From Leishmania donovani (Eukaryota; Euglenozoa; Kinetoplastea; Trypanosomatida; Trypanosomatidae): 64,000 nt of DNA. How positions within the stretch are numbered: the first letter of the stretch is position 1; each line of letters opens with the position of its first letter. This document shows positions 43,200 to 54,062 of the stretch, piece after piece. The notes below the pieces were generated by a model, which worked only from the letters and a program-made list of their open reading frames with translations, was not told where the DNA came from and searched no databases. The stretch is from positions 254,909 to 318,908 of the forward strand of contig NC_018258.1 in NCBI RefSeq assembly GCF_000227135.1. Direction: 5' to 3'. The position numbers and the translations under genes are program-made.

Positions 43200-44620
43200 C
43201 TACTCGCGTGGCTGTGGAACACACGGCAGCCAAGCGCAGGGCAAGGCTACGGCTGAGCTACTGCAGAGATGCCGAAGCAGGTAACCGCCGCCTCCATGCG
43301 AGCTTCGAAGTGTACGCGCCCGCACGGTTTCTTCCGTCTTTACTGTGTCTGTCAGCGATGCACGACATTTATCAATGACAGTCTGGATGGTTAATGTCTG
43401 GCGACGAGCCGCTGTTTCAAGGAGCATGGAGGAGACGGTGTCCTGCAGGACCTCGGGCCAGGGCGCAGACGGAGAAGCACTCTCTGTGGGCTACTGTTGC
43501 ATGCGCCCGGTGAAGTATAGAGCAGGCGCTAAAAGGAAAACGCGACCATCTGTTGTGGCCATGCATAGTACACCCGCGGGCGTGCTGCCGAGGCTGTTGC
43601 TACCGCGGTGGTCGCAGCAGGCCGTTTGGTGTACAGGTTTTTCGTCTGCATAGCCGGGCGCAATGAAATACGTGTCACTACTCCCTGCGCAGTGCATCGC
43701 CGACGAACTGCACCTCGAGCTTCTCGGGAGGTTGCCGGTGACGCTAGAGCGCCCGCGCAGAGCACTCACGCGACTTGGCATGGCCTACGGAGGCACACTT
43801 TTGATGTCCCGTGGAGCGCGGCTCGAGTCAGCGACTGAAAAGCGCACATGCCCCCCCCCCGTCACCAAAACGAGTCTTCCTCAGCGGCAAGTGCGTCTCT
43901 GTCGCGGTGCCTTAGCGCACCCCACATACCGATAGTGCTCCTCGTCGCCTCTTCGTGCCTTGCCCCTTCCCTAAGCGACACGGTGGAGGGCAAACAGCAG
44001 CGACTTGGCTGCATCGTCATGTAAACATCTCAGACTTCATTCCACAGCATGTGAGAGAACATCACAACGTCGCGACTGATAAGCGACGTCGCTGCTGGAC
44101 TGCTGCTCAACCATTCGACGGTCATGCCAAGGTGCGTTGCAGGCTCTAGGAATGTGATACCCCTGAAGCGTCCGTCGCACACGCACATCTCGAAGCGACT
44201 TTCCTGCGGAGTATGCCGTTCACCTTATGTGTCTTGTGTACTCTACTGCTGGCGCATAGTTGCAGGTTCAGCGATGTGCTGCTGTGCAGCGTAGGTGGTG
44301 GGTGTGAGAGACATGTGCACACGGTGGAAGAGAGAAGAACAGCCGTCAACCGGCAGGTGCATCGAGAAGGAAAACGACGGAGACGCAGAAGCGTTCACAG
44401 CCGAGTCTGTGACAGGCGCTCGGAGCAACCAATTCGTGTGTGTATCTCGTGCGTTGCTGAGTGCGATTACGTATCCCTGTGCGTCCATCGAGATGCTGCA
44501 CACCAGGCTTTAGCACTGCAAGGTGAGGCAATACGATTGCCCTTCCTTTTTTCATTTTCGTTTTCTCTGCTTGTCGGAGGAGCATGAAAGTGTTGAAGAC
44601 GCACCGGCACAAAAGCAAGC
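43200..44620 (-). pseudogene. Large degenerate gene, possibly WD/beta-propeller-like
   Basis: Minus-strand reading from about 44600 down yields successive protein-like blocks broken by stops and frame changes. Block 1: SLVCSISMDAQGYVIALSNA to a stop at 44243. Block 2: RFEMCVCDGRFRGITFLEPA, then EWLSSSPAATSLISRDVVMF, ending in TGA near 44030. Block 3, from 43781: TPAGVLCMATTDGRVFLLAP then TGRMQQ and TAG. The same frame then runs, with another stop, into block 4: DTVSSMLLETAARRQTLTIQ (to 43200). Phrases such as DAQGYVIALSNA and ATTDGRVFLLAP resemble blade strands of beta-propeller proteins, but no clear WD dipeptide pattern is seen. No intact frame above about 100 codons remains. The orientation agrees with the surrounding genes. 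Confidence 0.65.
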
Positions 44621-45879
44621 ACTAGCAGGTGCGTAAGAATCGACTGTGTGATACCGAAAGGCCCATTCGCTGGAAACAACACTTTCAAGAGCCCTCGGCA
44701 GGAAGAGAAGCGCGGAGGGCAGGAGTAAAAAAAAAAGCAAGACAGCACTCCGCCATGACAAAGGAGTGACCTGGTAGTGAAGCGGCAACACCATCATCCC
44801 CCCGCACGTGCATGCGGGCATAATTATCTGTGAAGCAGGAAGAGGGGGGATGGCGGTGGTGGCTGGGGAGGGGAGAAAGGTGCGTTGCGCGCGAGTGCAG
44901 GGACGAGCAGCCGAGAGGAAAACAACAACAAAAATAGTACAACGCGGCCTCGAGGGCCACAGGGCAGGGAGTGATAGATCGCGGACTGCACGTGGAAAGC
45001 AAGACGAAACAAACGACAAAGAGAGAAAACTGCGGCGCGGAAGGCGAAGACGGAGATGGAGATGCGAGAAACGATGAAGCATGTGGTCGACAACGCCAAC
45101 CGCAGATCTCGCTGCCAAGACAACAAGTTTGTGTGCATATATATATATGCACATGCAGATGTTAAGGCAGGAGTGAGCTCAAACCAAGCATCGGGAGAAA
45201 GGCGCGAGAGGCATGGAATCGTTCAGCAGAGAAAAGGGTTAGTGCTCATGTACACTGCAGACTCCTCTGGCAGATTGAGTGAGCAGTTAAACCTGCACCT
45301 GCACAAGTAGAGTGCAGCATCGACTCAGCGTGGGAGGTTTTGAGGGGGGTTGAGGGAAGATGGGCGAGAAGAACGGGAGATACATATGTAAATGAAAAAT
45401 GGGGCAAGGAAGCAGCAAAACGAAAAGAGCACAGTTGAACAGGGTCTCGAGTGTATCTGCTTTTGTGTGTGTGTGTGTGCGTGCGTGCCGGTGTGCATGT
45501 CTCTCGGACGAGAAAAAGAGCAACAGCAAACACCCCCATCACCACCACAACAGAAAGAAGACGAGCACCTAAAGTCCAGGAAACCAAAATAAAAGGTAGC
45601 AACCAATAGAAAGCACGGCGCCGCCGCACTGAAGCGCCAAGACGTTGTTTTGTGGGGTTTTGTTTCAGCGTTTTGCTTTTCTTTTCCGGTTGTGTATGCA
45701 CTTTCGACTTACATATAAGCCTCCCCCTCTCTCTTGGCACGCGCAGAACAAGTCAAAGTCATAGGCGAGGAGAGCTGCACTGCATCAAGCTGTGAAGCCG
45801 CGTGTACAAGAAAGCGAAAGCAAAAAAAAAACAACAACAATATATAGAGAAATAGCAAGCAAGCGAGAGAGAGCATTTT
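44621..45879. other. Intergenic spacer
   Basis: No supported gene. Contains the palindromic tgcatatatatatatgca at 45134-45151, a GT microsatellite at about 45464-45482, a CAC run and A-rich tracts. Likely the 3' UTR of the tetraspanin-like gene A. Confidence 0.5.
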
Positions 45880-48509
45880 CTAAAAGAAGCGGCCAACGAT
45901 TGCCTTGGCCGCCAGCAGTAGTTTGAAGAGTAGAATGCCTATGTAGACCAGCGCGATCGTGATAAAAATGGTGAATACAAGCATCGGAACAAGCGCCACC
46001 TCTACTAGCCTCTGAGCGACAACGTAGCAGCCGCCTTTCGCGAAAACAACATCAGGGCATGTGCTGCAAAGGTTTACGTTATACGCGTCCACGACATCGC
46101 AACTGTGCACGAACCCCGAGCAGTTATGACGGTTGTAGAAGGCGCAGAGTGCCGACGTTCCGTGGCTCACCATGTGCTTGTAAATTGCGTTCTTTGTCAT
46201 GTTTGCCAGAATGACCGCGATGCACATGATGCAGCAGACCGCGGAGAGGAAGCCGAAAAAAACGTGAATGCCCACTAAAATCGTGCACTCGCGAAGCGGC
46301 AAGTGCACCACTGTGGCGTACACAACGTTGGTGATGCCGGTGATGCCCCATACAACGATTGATGCCAAGAAGCTCCTGATTAACTTATTCAGGAAGGTGA
46401 TGATGAGAACGTCACTCACGGTGCTCAACGTCACGCTGAGAAACATCGCGAAGATCATCGTGAAGACAAGGATGACCACTGCAGCAAGGAAGGTGCCCTG
46501 CGGAATTTTCGTGAGATAGAGAATGCCCGTACTGGAGAAGAGGCCGGCAGGCGCGCGATAACGCTGCAACTGCCGCTCCTCGCGGGCGCGTTTTCGCTCC
46601 TTCTCCGACTTGATGGCGCGGTCGGCCTTGACGAGAGCGGTAAGCTCCTCATGCACCAGCCGATTCACCAGCTCACGGTCCACATCCGGCCATGCACACC
46701 GGACAGACAGGAATGCATAGAGCGGCNNNNNNNNNNNNNNNNNNNNNNNNNNNNNNNNNNNNNNNNNNNNNNNNNNNNNNNNNNNNNNNNNNNNNNNNNN
46801 NNNNNNNNNNNNNNNNNNNNNNNNNTCCTCGCGGGCGCGTTTTCGCTCCTTCTCCGACTTGATGGCGCGGTCGGCCTTGACGAGAGCGGTAAGCTCCTCA
46901 TGCACCAGCCGATTCACCAGCTCACGGTCCACATCCGGCCATGCACACCGGACAGACAGGAATGCATAGAGCGGCACCTGGCGCGGGTTGTTGCCCTCGC
47001 TCGTGTGCACCAGGTAGCGCCGCACAAACATGCGCAGGCACTGCATGTCGTCAATGTGCTTCGCCGGGTCCTGGAAGAGCGAGTAGAAGATGGCATTCGG
47101 GTCGCGACCGAATTCGACGTCCTGGATGTTCTTGCGCAAGAAGGTCACGTACGGGATCAGCCCGATGGATCCGCTGAAGCGCCGAAAGGCCCTGACTCGC
47201 AAACCACGGTTCACCGCACCGGCACCACCGGCGCCCTCCTCCAACAGAAGCCGGGCGGCCCCCAACACACACTCCCTCCCATCCCCGTCGCGCACTTCGG
47301 CAGTTTCTAGCTCCGCCACGGTTTTCAGCGGCACCGCGGGGGCCAAGCTGCCGGCGGCATCCGCCGCACACAGCACACACGAATCCGCTGTGATGGAAAG
47401 CGCCCTTTCATCGTCAGCACCCGCTTCGCCCTCCTTAGAGTTTGGGTGCACCGGCAGCCCGTCAAAGACAGATGGGCCAGACTGCGTCGCTGAGGCTTCG
47501 ACGTTGGCCGCTGTAGGAACACTGTGTAAATGGCGGAGAACTTTCATCGCTTTTTGGATACGGTGCGGAGCGGATTTGACAGTGTTCTGCTCGTCCGGGG
47601 CAGGGTTTTCACTGTTCGCTAGGCATTTTTCATGTGCCTTGTACGCCTCGAAGTCCTCACACGTATACCGATTCACGTNNNNNNNNNNNNNNNNNNNNNN
47701 NNNNNNNNNNNNNNNNNNNNNNNNNNNNNNNNNNNNNNNNNNNNNNNNNNNNNNNNNNNNNNNNNNNNNNNNNNNNNGCTGCCGGCGGCATCCGCCGCAC
47801 ACAGCACACACGAATCCGCTGTGATGGAAAGCGCCCTTTCATCGTCAGCACCCGCTTCGCCCTCCTTAGAGTTTGGGTGCACCGGCAGCCCGTCAAAGAC
47901 AGATGGGCCAGACTGCGTCGCTGAGGCTTCGACGTTGGCCGCTGTAGGAACACTGTGTAAATGGCGGAGAACTTTCATCGCTTTTTGGATACGGTGCGGA
48001 GCGGATTTGACAGTGTTCTGCTCGTCCGGGGCAGGGTTTTCACTGTTCGCTAGGCATTTTTCATGTGCCTTGTACGCCTCGAAGTCCTCACACGTATACC
48101 GATTCACGTATATTAAACCAACCGAAGTCCCTGTGACCATGGACACGAGGCCTGTATAGTAGTAGGAGACGGACGTGGGACCGTTAGGAGGCAGCTTCAC
48201 GCAAAAACTCACACAGCGACCAATCAGCTTCAGCTCGGGTGCGTTTAACACTGGAAGATTTTGGATGGGAATGTTGTCGGGAATGGCAATACGCGACACC
48301 ATCTCGTCGATCGAATCTTTTCGACTTGTATTCATACAAGCAGCACTTTGGTGAGGGGCAGGGAAAATATCTTCCTCTGGCGCCTCGCGCGTACTTATGG
48401 GCTCTCGCGCCGCCCGCCCCTGCGCTGAGTTGTCGCGGGAAAGGCTCACGCTCGCCATACTGGGGTTGGTGAAGGCAAGATGATCCTCATTCTCCCGATG
48501 TGTTGGCAT
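45880..48509 (-). CDS. Tetraspanin-like four-pass membrane protein A with long N-terminal domain (crosses two gaps)
   Basis: Start MPTHRENEDHLAF at 48507-48509, stop TAG at 45880. The frame spans two 99-N gaps whose flanks are duplicated (150 bp and 332 bp), so the real protein is shorter than the span suggests, probably near 650 residues like gene B. Order of parts: a polar N-terminus; a conserved block NLPVLNAPELKLIGRCVSF and YYYTGLVSMVTG; a variable polar region; a conserved globular block (RRFSGSIGLIPYVTFL ... DDMQCLRMFVRRYLVH) ending in a Lys/Arg/Glu-rich helix; then four membrane segments. Between segments 3 and 4 lies a loop of about 65 residues with six Cys shared with gene B (ALCAFYNRHNCSGF, NLCSTC, GGCY), which resembles a tetraspanin large loop, although the classical CCG reads NCSG. 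Tetraspanins organise surface-membrane complexes. Confidence 0.8.
46727..46825. other. Assembly gap (99 N) with duplicated flanks
   Basis: 46577-46726 and 46826-46975 are the same 150 bp. Treat as an unmerged overlap inside gene A. Confidence 0.9.
47679..47777. other. Assembly gap (99 N) with duplicated flanks
   Basis: 47347-47678 and 47778-48109 are the same 332 bp. Treat as an unmerged overlap inside gene A. Confidence 0.9.
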
Positions 48510-49851
48510 TGCGGTTGAGTCACAATACTGCGAAGGTAAACAAGAGAAGCGAATGGCTCAGCCGCGAGCGAGTCAATAATGGCCGAGTGTGAGGGCAAGG
48601 AGAGGGGGGCGGGGGGATGCCGCACGAGTGTTGGCTGGTAGAATGAAACTGAGGACAAGCACGAGAGAGAAGAAAAGGACAGAGCAGGTGTGACAGATGA
48701 AACACGAACGTGTTTCGGTGTGGTGGCCAAACAGGAATATGAGACAGAACAAAAGTAGGGAGCGGAGGAGTGAGGATAGGCAGCCTACGAGCCCCGCGCG
48801 CATCGTGTATCGGCCGGCTCCACGCTCAGTCCTTTTGGTGGCCAGGAGAAGGACTGAGACTCTGGATGCGGTCCCGATCCTTGGGGGGGGGGAGAGGGTG
48901 AATGCTGCAAGCGGTTCGGGGGTGGAGTGCACAGTACACCAACCACAGCGAACTGGTGAGCTATTCTGATATTAATCTAGCATCAAGTTCGAGCGACCCG
49001 CAGCACAGCTAAGCGGGGAGAATACCACACACCTGCGCATGCACTGGCCAAGGCGCACAGCGCTGTACATGAGGAGAGGGCGCAAAGGGGAATGCGGCAG
49101 TTCCAATTGCAGGAGCAAAACAAAAATACACGCACATACACACATGCATGTAGATACAGTTATACGTACACATATGCGTATGCGTGTGTGTGTGTGTGTG
49201 CGCGCATATCTGTGCCTACATGCATGTGTATAGATATATAGATGTGTCTGCATGGAGGAGAACGAGCAGAGCACACATCCTGTAAGGCTAGAGGACGACG
49301 TGGTGGCGGCGGTGGAGAGGAGGAAGTAGGAGACGACGACTAGCAGGGATTAGATAAACGAGGAAGGAGGAGGAGGGGGAGGGGAGGGTGGAGAGGTGAA
49401 CCGGTCAATGCACAACAGGGGTGGGGGAGCCCACGGAAAGGCATGGGGGGGGGGGTAAAAAAAAAAACAAAAAGGGAGAGAACGAGGGAGAGGAAGGGAA
49501 GGCAAAAATAAACACGGCGACGTCCAAGCCGACGACGATGCGAGCATTCGTCTGAGTAGACACACAAGGGACGATACGGCAAACCGACCACAAAGAAACG
49601 AAGGCATCGAAACCTTTGCGGCGGATCGGCGACGAGGAAGAACTGGAGAGGCGCGTGGAAGGTATGCGCACCAGAAAAAGAAAACGGAACGGCAGACAGA
49701 CAACCCGGCAAAAGCGACCCTCTCTCCGACACGATAGTCTACACGGATGGAGAACACAAACAAAAGCACATGAACACCGAGAAAAACACAGTCCTCGGGA
49801 AGGGGCTGAGACAGACAGACAGAGAGAGAGCACAGTCAAAGGGCATCACGG
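48510..49851. other. Intergenic spacer
   Basis: No supported gene. AC/GT microsatellite at about 49120-49240, a poly-G run at 49445-49455 and GA-rich tracts; the minus-strand frames at 49340-49839 are pyrimidine-tract translations. Confidence 0.5.
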
Positions 49852-51741
49852 TCACACAATCCGTCCCATCATGGCCTCTACAAACAAAAACAGCTTTACA
49901 ACCAGATATACAGCGTACACAGTAGCCATCAGGATGATGCAGGTGAAGCACACGAGGGGAACAAGGGCTTTCTCGACCTCAACCCACAGATATGCGTAGC
50001 AGCTGGTGTTTGTCACCGGCATGTTGGAGCACAGCGAGCACAGGTTTGGATCGATTCTGCCGGACCCACACGCGTCCGAGAAACCCGTACATGTATGCTG
50101 CTGGTAGAAGGCGCAGAGCTGGTCCCTCTGATGCACAAGCATGAGGTCGTACATTGCCTGGTTCGTCATTTTCCAGAGCACAACGAGCAGCGTCATCATA
50201 CAGCATCCAATAGCCGCCAGAGTGAATGCGATGCGCACACCAAGTCGAAAGTGGTCGACCAGTAGGGGAATGTGACCCTGGCTGGCGTGCAACATGATCG
50301 CCACGCCAGCGGTGGGCCACACCACAACAGAGGCGACGAAAGAGAACATGAACTTGCTCACGAAGCTAACAATAAGGGCGTCGCTAGTGATGCTAAGAAC
50401 CACGCCAAGGTAGACGGCGAAGAGCAAACTAAACAGAAGCGTGACGATACCCGAAAAGAAGGATCTCTGCGGAATTTTCGTGAGATAGAGAATGCCCGTA
50501 CTGGAGAAGAGGCCGGCAGGCGTGCGATAACGCTGCAACTGCCGCTCCTCGCGGGCGCGTTTTCGCTCCTTCTCCGACTTGATGGCGCGGTCGGCCTTGA
50601 CGAGAGCGGTAAGCTCCTCATGCACCAGCCGATTCACCAGCTCACGGTCCACATCCGGCCATGCACACCGGACAGACAGGAATGCATAGAGCGGCACCTG
50701 GCGCGGGTTGTTGCCCTCGCTCGTGTGCACCAGGTAGCGCCGCACAAACATGCGCAGGCACTGCATGTCGTCAATGTGCTTCGCCGGGTCCTGGAAGAGC
50801 GAGTAGAAGATGGCATTCGGGTCGCGACCGAATTCGACGTCCTGGATGTTCTTGCGCAAGAAGGTCACGTACGGGATCGGCCCGATGGATCCGCTGAAGC
50901 GCCGAAAGTGCCTGTACCGTGCAGCGCCTCCTGCTTCCGGCTGCTCCTGGTTCTCTTCGAGTGATGCATACGGCGCCCGAAGCTGCTCCTTGTCCCGCTG
51001 CGTCGAGATGGCAGTGGCCAGCTCCGTCTCTGTCGTCAGTGGAGCTGAATGGGCTAAGCTACCGGAAGCGTACAAGTCGATGAGTTGTCCAGCGCCGCGT
51101 GCTCTAGTGAGACTCCCATCCTCGGCAGCAGCCACTTCGTCTTCATTGGCTCGGCTGTAGGAGCGAAGTTCACCATCAGGTAGAGATGAAGGAGGGCGAT
51201 TGTTCGCGCTCATCGACACCTCGTTGAATTCGCGACCTCGATTGTTACCGATACTGCTGCCGGTATTTACAGGGACGGCTAGACCGTTTGCCAAGCGCTG
51301 CTCCCGCGACTTGTACGCCTTGAAGTCGGCAGGCGTATACCGGTCGACGTGCATCAAGGTCGCAGTGCTCGCCGTGACAGTAGATACAAGCCCGATATAG
51401 TAGTAGGAAGTGGCCGCTGCGCCATTGAGAGTCTGTTTCACGAGGAAGGTCACACAGCGACCAATCAGCTTGAGCTCTGGAGATACCATCACCGGGAGAT
51501 TCTCGATGGGGCGGTCTTCACAAAGAACAATACGGGGCACCAGATCTTCGGTAGATGCGGTTGGATCATAGGTGGGGCTTCTGCTAGGCCGCTCACGTCC
51601 GATCCGATGATCCAGGTCTTCTTCAAGGCCCATGTCCTGCCTGCTTGCTGGCTCCCGACGGGCCCGTTCCCGTTGAGCGTCATCGTGAAAACCATTAATG
51701 CTCGTCGGTTCACGGCCTCCAAAAGCGGGATGCTCCTCCAT
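49852..51741 (-). CDS. Tetraspanin-like four-pass membrane protein B
   Basis: The first ATG is at 51739-51741 (MEEHPAFGGREPTSING); the frame is open further upstream but contains no ATG there. This gives 629 residues, stop TGA at 49852. It has the same plan as gene A: a block PIENLPVMVSPELKLIGRCV and YYYIGLVSTVTA, a variable region, the conserved globular block, and four membrane segments in the last 200 residues, with a six-Cys loop between segments 3 and 4 (QLCAFYQQHTCTGF, DPNLCSLC, TSCY). The globular block (50467-50908) is nearly identical at DNA level to gene A, while the membrane part and variable region are clearly diverged, pointing to gene conversion. Likely a plasma-membrane or vesicle-membrane organiser with a large cytosolic N-terminal domain. 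No signal peptide. Confidence 0.83.
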   Translation of the reverse strand: MEEHPAFGGREPTSINGFHDDAQRERARREPASRQDMGLEEDLDHRIGRERPSRSPTYDPTASTEDLVPRIVLCEDRPIENLPVMVSPELKLIGRCVTFLVKQTLNGAAATSYYYIGLVSTVTASTATLMHVDRYTPADFKAYKSREQRLANGLAVPVNTGSSIGNNRGREFNEVSMSANNRPPSSLPDGELRSYSRANEDEVAAAEDGSLTRARGAGQLIDLYASGSLAHSAPLTTETELATAISTQRDKEQLRAPYASLEENQEQPEAGGAARYRHFRRFSGSIGPIPYVTFLRKNIQDVEFGRDPNAIFYSLFQDPAKHIDDMQCLRMFVRRYLVHTSEGNNPRQVPLYAFLSVRCAWPDVDRELVNRLVHEELTALVKADRAIKSEKERKRAREERQLQRYRTPAGLFSSTGILYLTKIPQRSFFSGIVTLLFSLLFAVYLGVVLSITSDALIVSFVSKFMFSFVASVVVWPTAGVAIMLHASQGHIPLLVDHFRLGVRIAFTLAAIGCCMMTLLVVLWKMTNQAMYDLMLVHQRDQLCAFYQQHTCTGFSDACGSGRIDPNLCSLCSNMPVTNTSCYAYLWVEVEKALVPLVCFTCIILMATVYAVYLVVKLFLFVEAMMGRIV

Positions 51742-53256
51742 GAGGATCGATGATGACGCTTGGAGTTGGTTGGAGCGTGATCCTTCCGTGCTGTCGTCCA
51801 AAGACGTCACCTCATCAGGAGGGGCAGGAGCGGGTCGGTGATGAGTCGGCGGAGAAAAAGAATAGCAAATGCGTGGCTAGCGCTTAGTAGCAAGACTGAA
51901 CACTGTAGGGAAAGGGTAGGCGTGAGAGCGTTAAGCCAGTGCGGAGGCGATGAGGTAGCGCAACAAGGCGCAGCATGCAGTGAAACGCACATGAATTTCA
52001 CAAAGGAGGGGATACATCGGTGCGCCAGATCTCACTGGCGCGCGAGCAGTCTCTGCAGCGGTGCGTCCTTGTGCCTTCCCATAAGCAGGGGCAGTGGTAA
52101 GGACGCAGAATGGGCACCGCTCATCTCCAACAGACCCGGCGAGCTCAGGGCGCCATTAATGCGCCAACATCGGCGCAGGTGCGCTGCCCCACCCCGTGCG
52201 TTCAAAGATAAGAGGCACGCAGTTTGCACAGCCGGCCACCCGGCTCGTGAGCGTGAAAACGAAGCTGTGCGAGCAGAAGTTCACCATGCTATCAGAAACG
52301 CAACCAACCGATGCCAGGCACGAGGGAAAGGAAACACGCACGGCTGCCGCGCGAAGCGCGCCTGCTGCCGAAAAGCATAAACGGCCGCGCCATAAAGGCG
52401 GAGAAGAAAATACGTGAGAAGTAGAATGACGGCAAAAGGGAAGCAGAGAGAAAGACCAGATAAAGCTGCAGGGAGTGGAGTTTCTGCACAGGTGTCGGCG
52501 GCGCACGTAGCACCCGCAGTGTCGGGGGGCCGTAGAATGGAGAAGAGGAGAGTCGACGCTGCCTACCGCTGCACATTGCTCCCGCACCGTCTAGAATTGC
52601 GTTGGAAAACAATAAGGAAATATAAAGATCACAATCGAGTTGCTACGATGTCTTCACGTGAAAAGGATAAAGGGTGCGGTGTTTGTGTGTGTGTGTGGGG
52701 GGAGTCGTTAGTGATAAGGACAAAAGCGAGAAGAGAGGAGGGGGGTAGCAACGCATGCCCACCAGAGAAGACAGACACACGAGGAACCACCTCCGCATCG
52801 GTCTGCACTGCCGTGGCTACAAAGACGGGCAAAAGGGTACAGCGGAGCACGCACCCTTTCCTCGAACCGCAACACGACGAAAACAGCGAAAAGAGCACCA
52901 CGAGGTCCTCTCACATACTCTCTACGCAAATCACATCTGAGGAGAGACCAATGCCTCGCTTGCGACTCACCTCGCCGGTGCGCACATGAGCGACGACGTT
53001 GGGTGCCTGCTTGTCCTTCCTCTCTCTCTCGTGTGTGCGTCGCGCAGGCATCATTCATCTCAAGACAACGACCACCTCGAGGCGAGAAGTAGGATGATCG
53101 AAGAGACGCGAAGATTCAAATAAGCAGCCATCCCGGCGCGGCCTGCTGCACCACATAGGTGGTGCATATTCACGGACAAAATCTACGCGAACCGCGTCGC
53201 CCCCGGAATGTCAGCTTCCCAAAGCGAATCGGGCAGCCACAGCCAATGGAACAGGC
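51742..53256. other. Intergenic spacer
   Basis: No supported gene. GT run at about 52683-52698 and GA-rich tracts. Probably the 5' UTR of gene B plus spacer. Confidence 0.5.
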
Positions 53257-53990
53257 CTACACCCGATCTGCGCTTTTCCTCTTGCGTCTTGCTCGACCCC
53301 TGCCTGCACCTGCAAAAACGGAAAGCCTGCCTCCCTCACACAAGACAACAACAGTGACAAAAGTCTCATCCACGTCCTTTAGCGCCAACACATCAGCGAG
53401 AGGGCCAATCCAATTCACCAATGTGGCCAATGACCGACTCCGATATCCACCACCGCTTTCACAGGGAGAAACACGATGTCGAAAACAAGCCATCCGAAAG
53501 CGACCACAGGCACAGGTAGAGTGACCATCACCAGCGCAGCGCAGTTCCAGATAGGCTCTTAGCACTCCGTCGAGTACAGAGTAAACGCAGTGCAAGAGTC
53601 GTAGAGCACACCGACAGAGGCGTTCCTAGAGCTCGTGAGGAGTCTGGGGACTTCGGACATTCGATAGAGAACAGAGATCCTTCTACGAAACCATGCCCGT
53701 GAAGGATCGCGCACCGGTGCCCCGGAGGCGCGCTGCAGTTACCCCTGCAACGACGATCATGCACGCAGCAGCGTCAGCAATGTCGATGGTACATATCATC
53801 AGCTCCTCAACATGGTCCGGAGGGCAACTCGCGTGGACACGCACCGCAGAACAACGCACACAGCCGCCGCCACTCCACACCACAGTAAAGAGGATGCAGT
53901 CACCCATCTGTTTTACCGAGTGCCGGTCACGAGCTGGTTTCCAACTACGTCAAGCATCACCTCCAGATCAACAGCAAAGACACCACTGAC
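53257..53990 (-). pseudogene. Possible decayed gene relic
   Basis: Sense reading gives protein-like pieces in two frames: VEELMICTIDIADAAACMIV then AGVTAARLRGTGARSF (53683-53907), and RSLATLVNWIGPLADVLALK then DETFVTVVVLCEGGRLSVFA (53257-53595). They are joined by a stretch with stops. Hydrophobic strands with charged turns suggest an old globular protein. No domain was recognised and no intact start remains. It lies between tetraspanin-like gene B and the truncated copy C but shows no similarity to either. Confidence 0.35.
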
Positions 53991-54062
53991 AGAAAAAAAG
54001 CAGACAAAAACAGCAGGTGTCGCCTCATAACCGTTTGGCAACTGCACCGGATAAAATGGGCG

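Noticed and set aside
45134..45151. Palindromic tgcatatatatatatgca
   Set aside because: A simple TA microsatellite with symmetric ends; similar TA runs at 29407 and 39838 suggest spacer sequence rather than a specific site.
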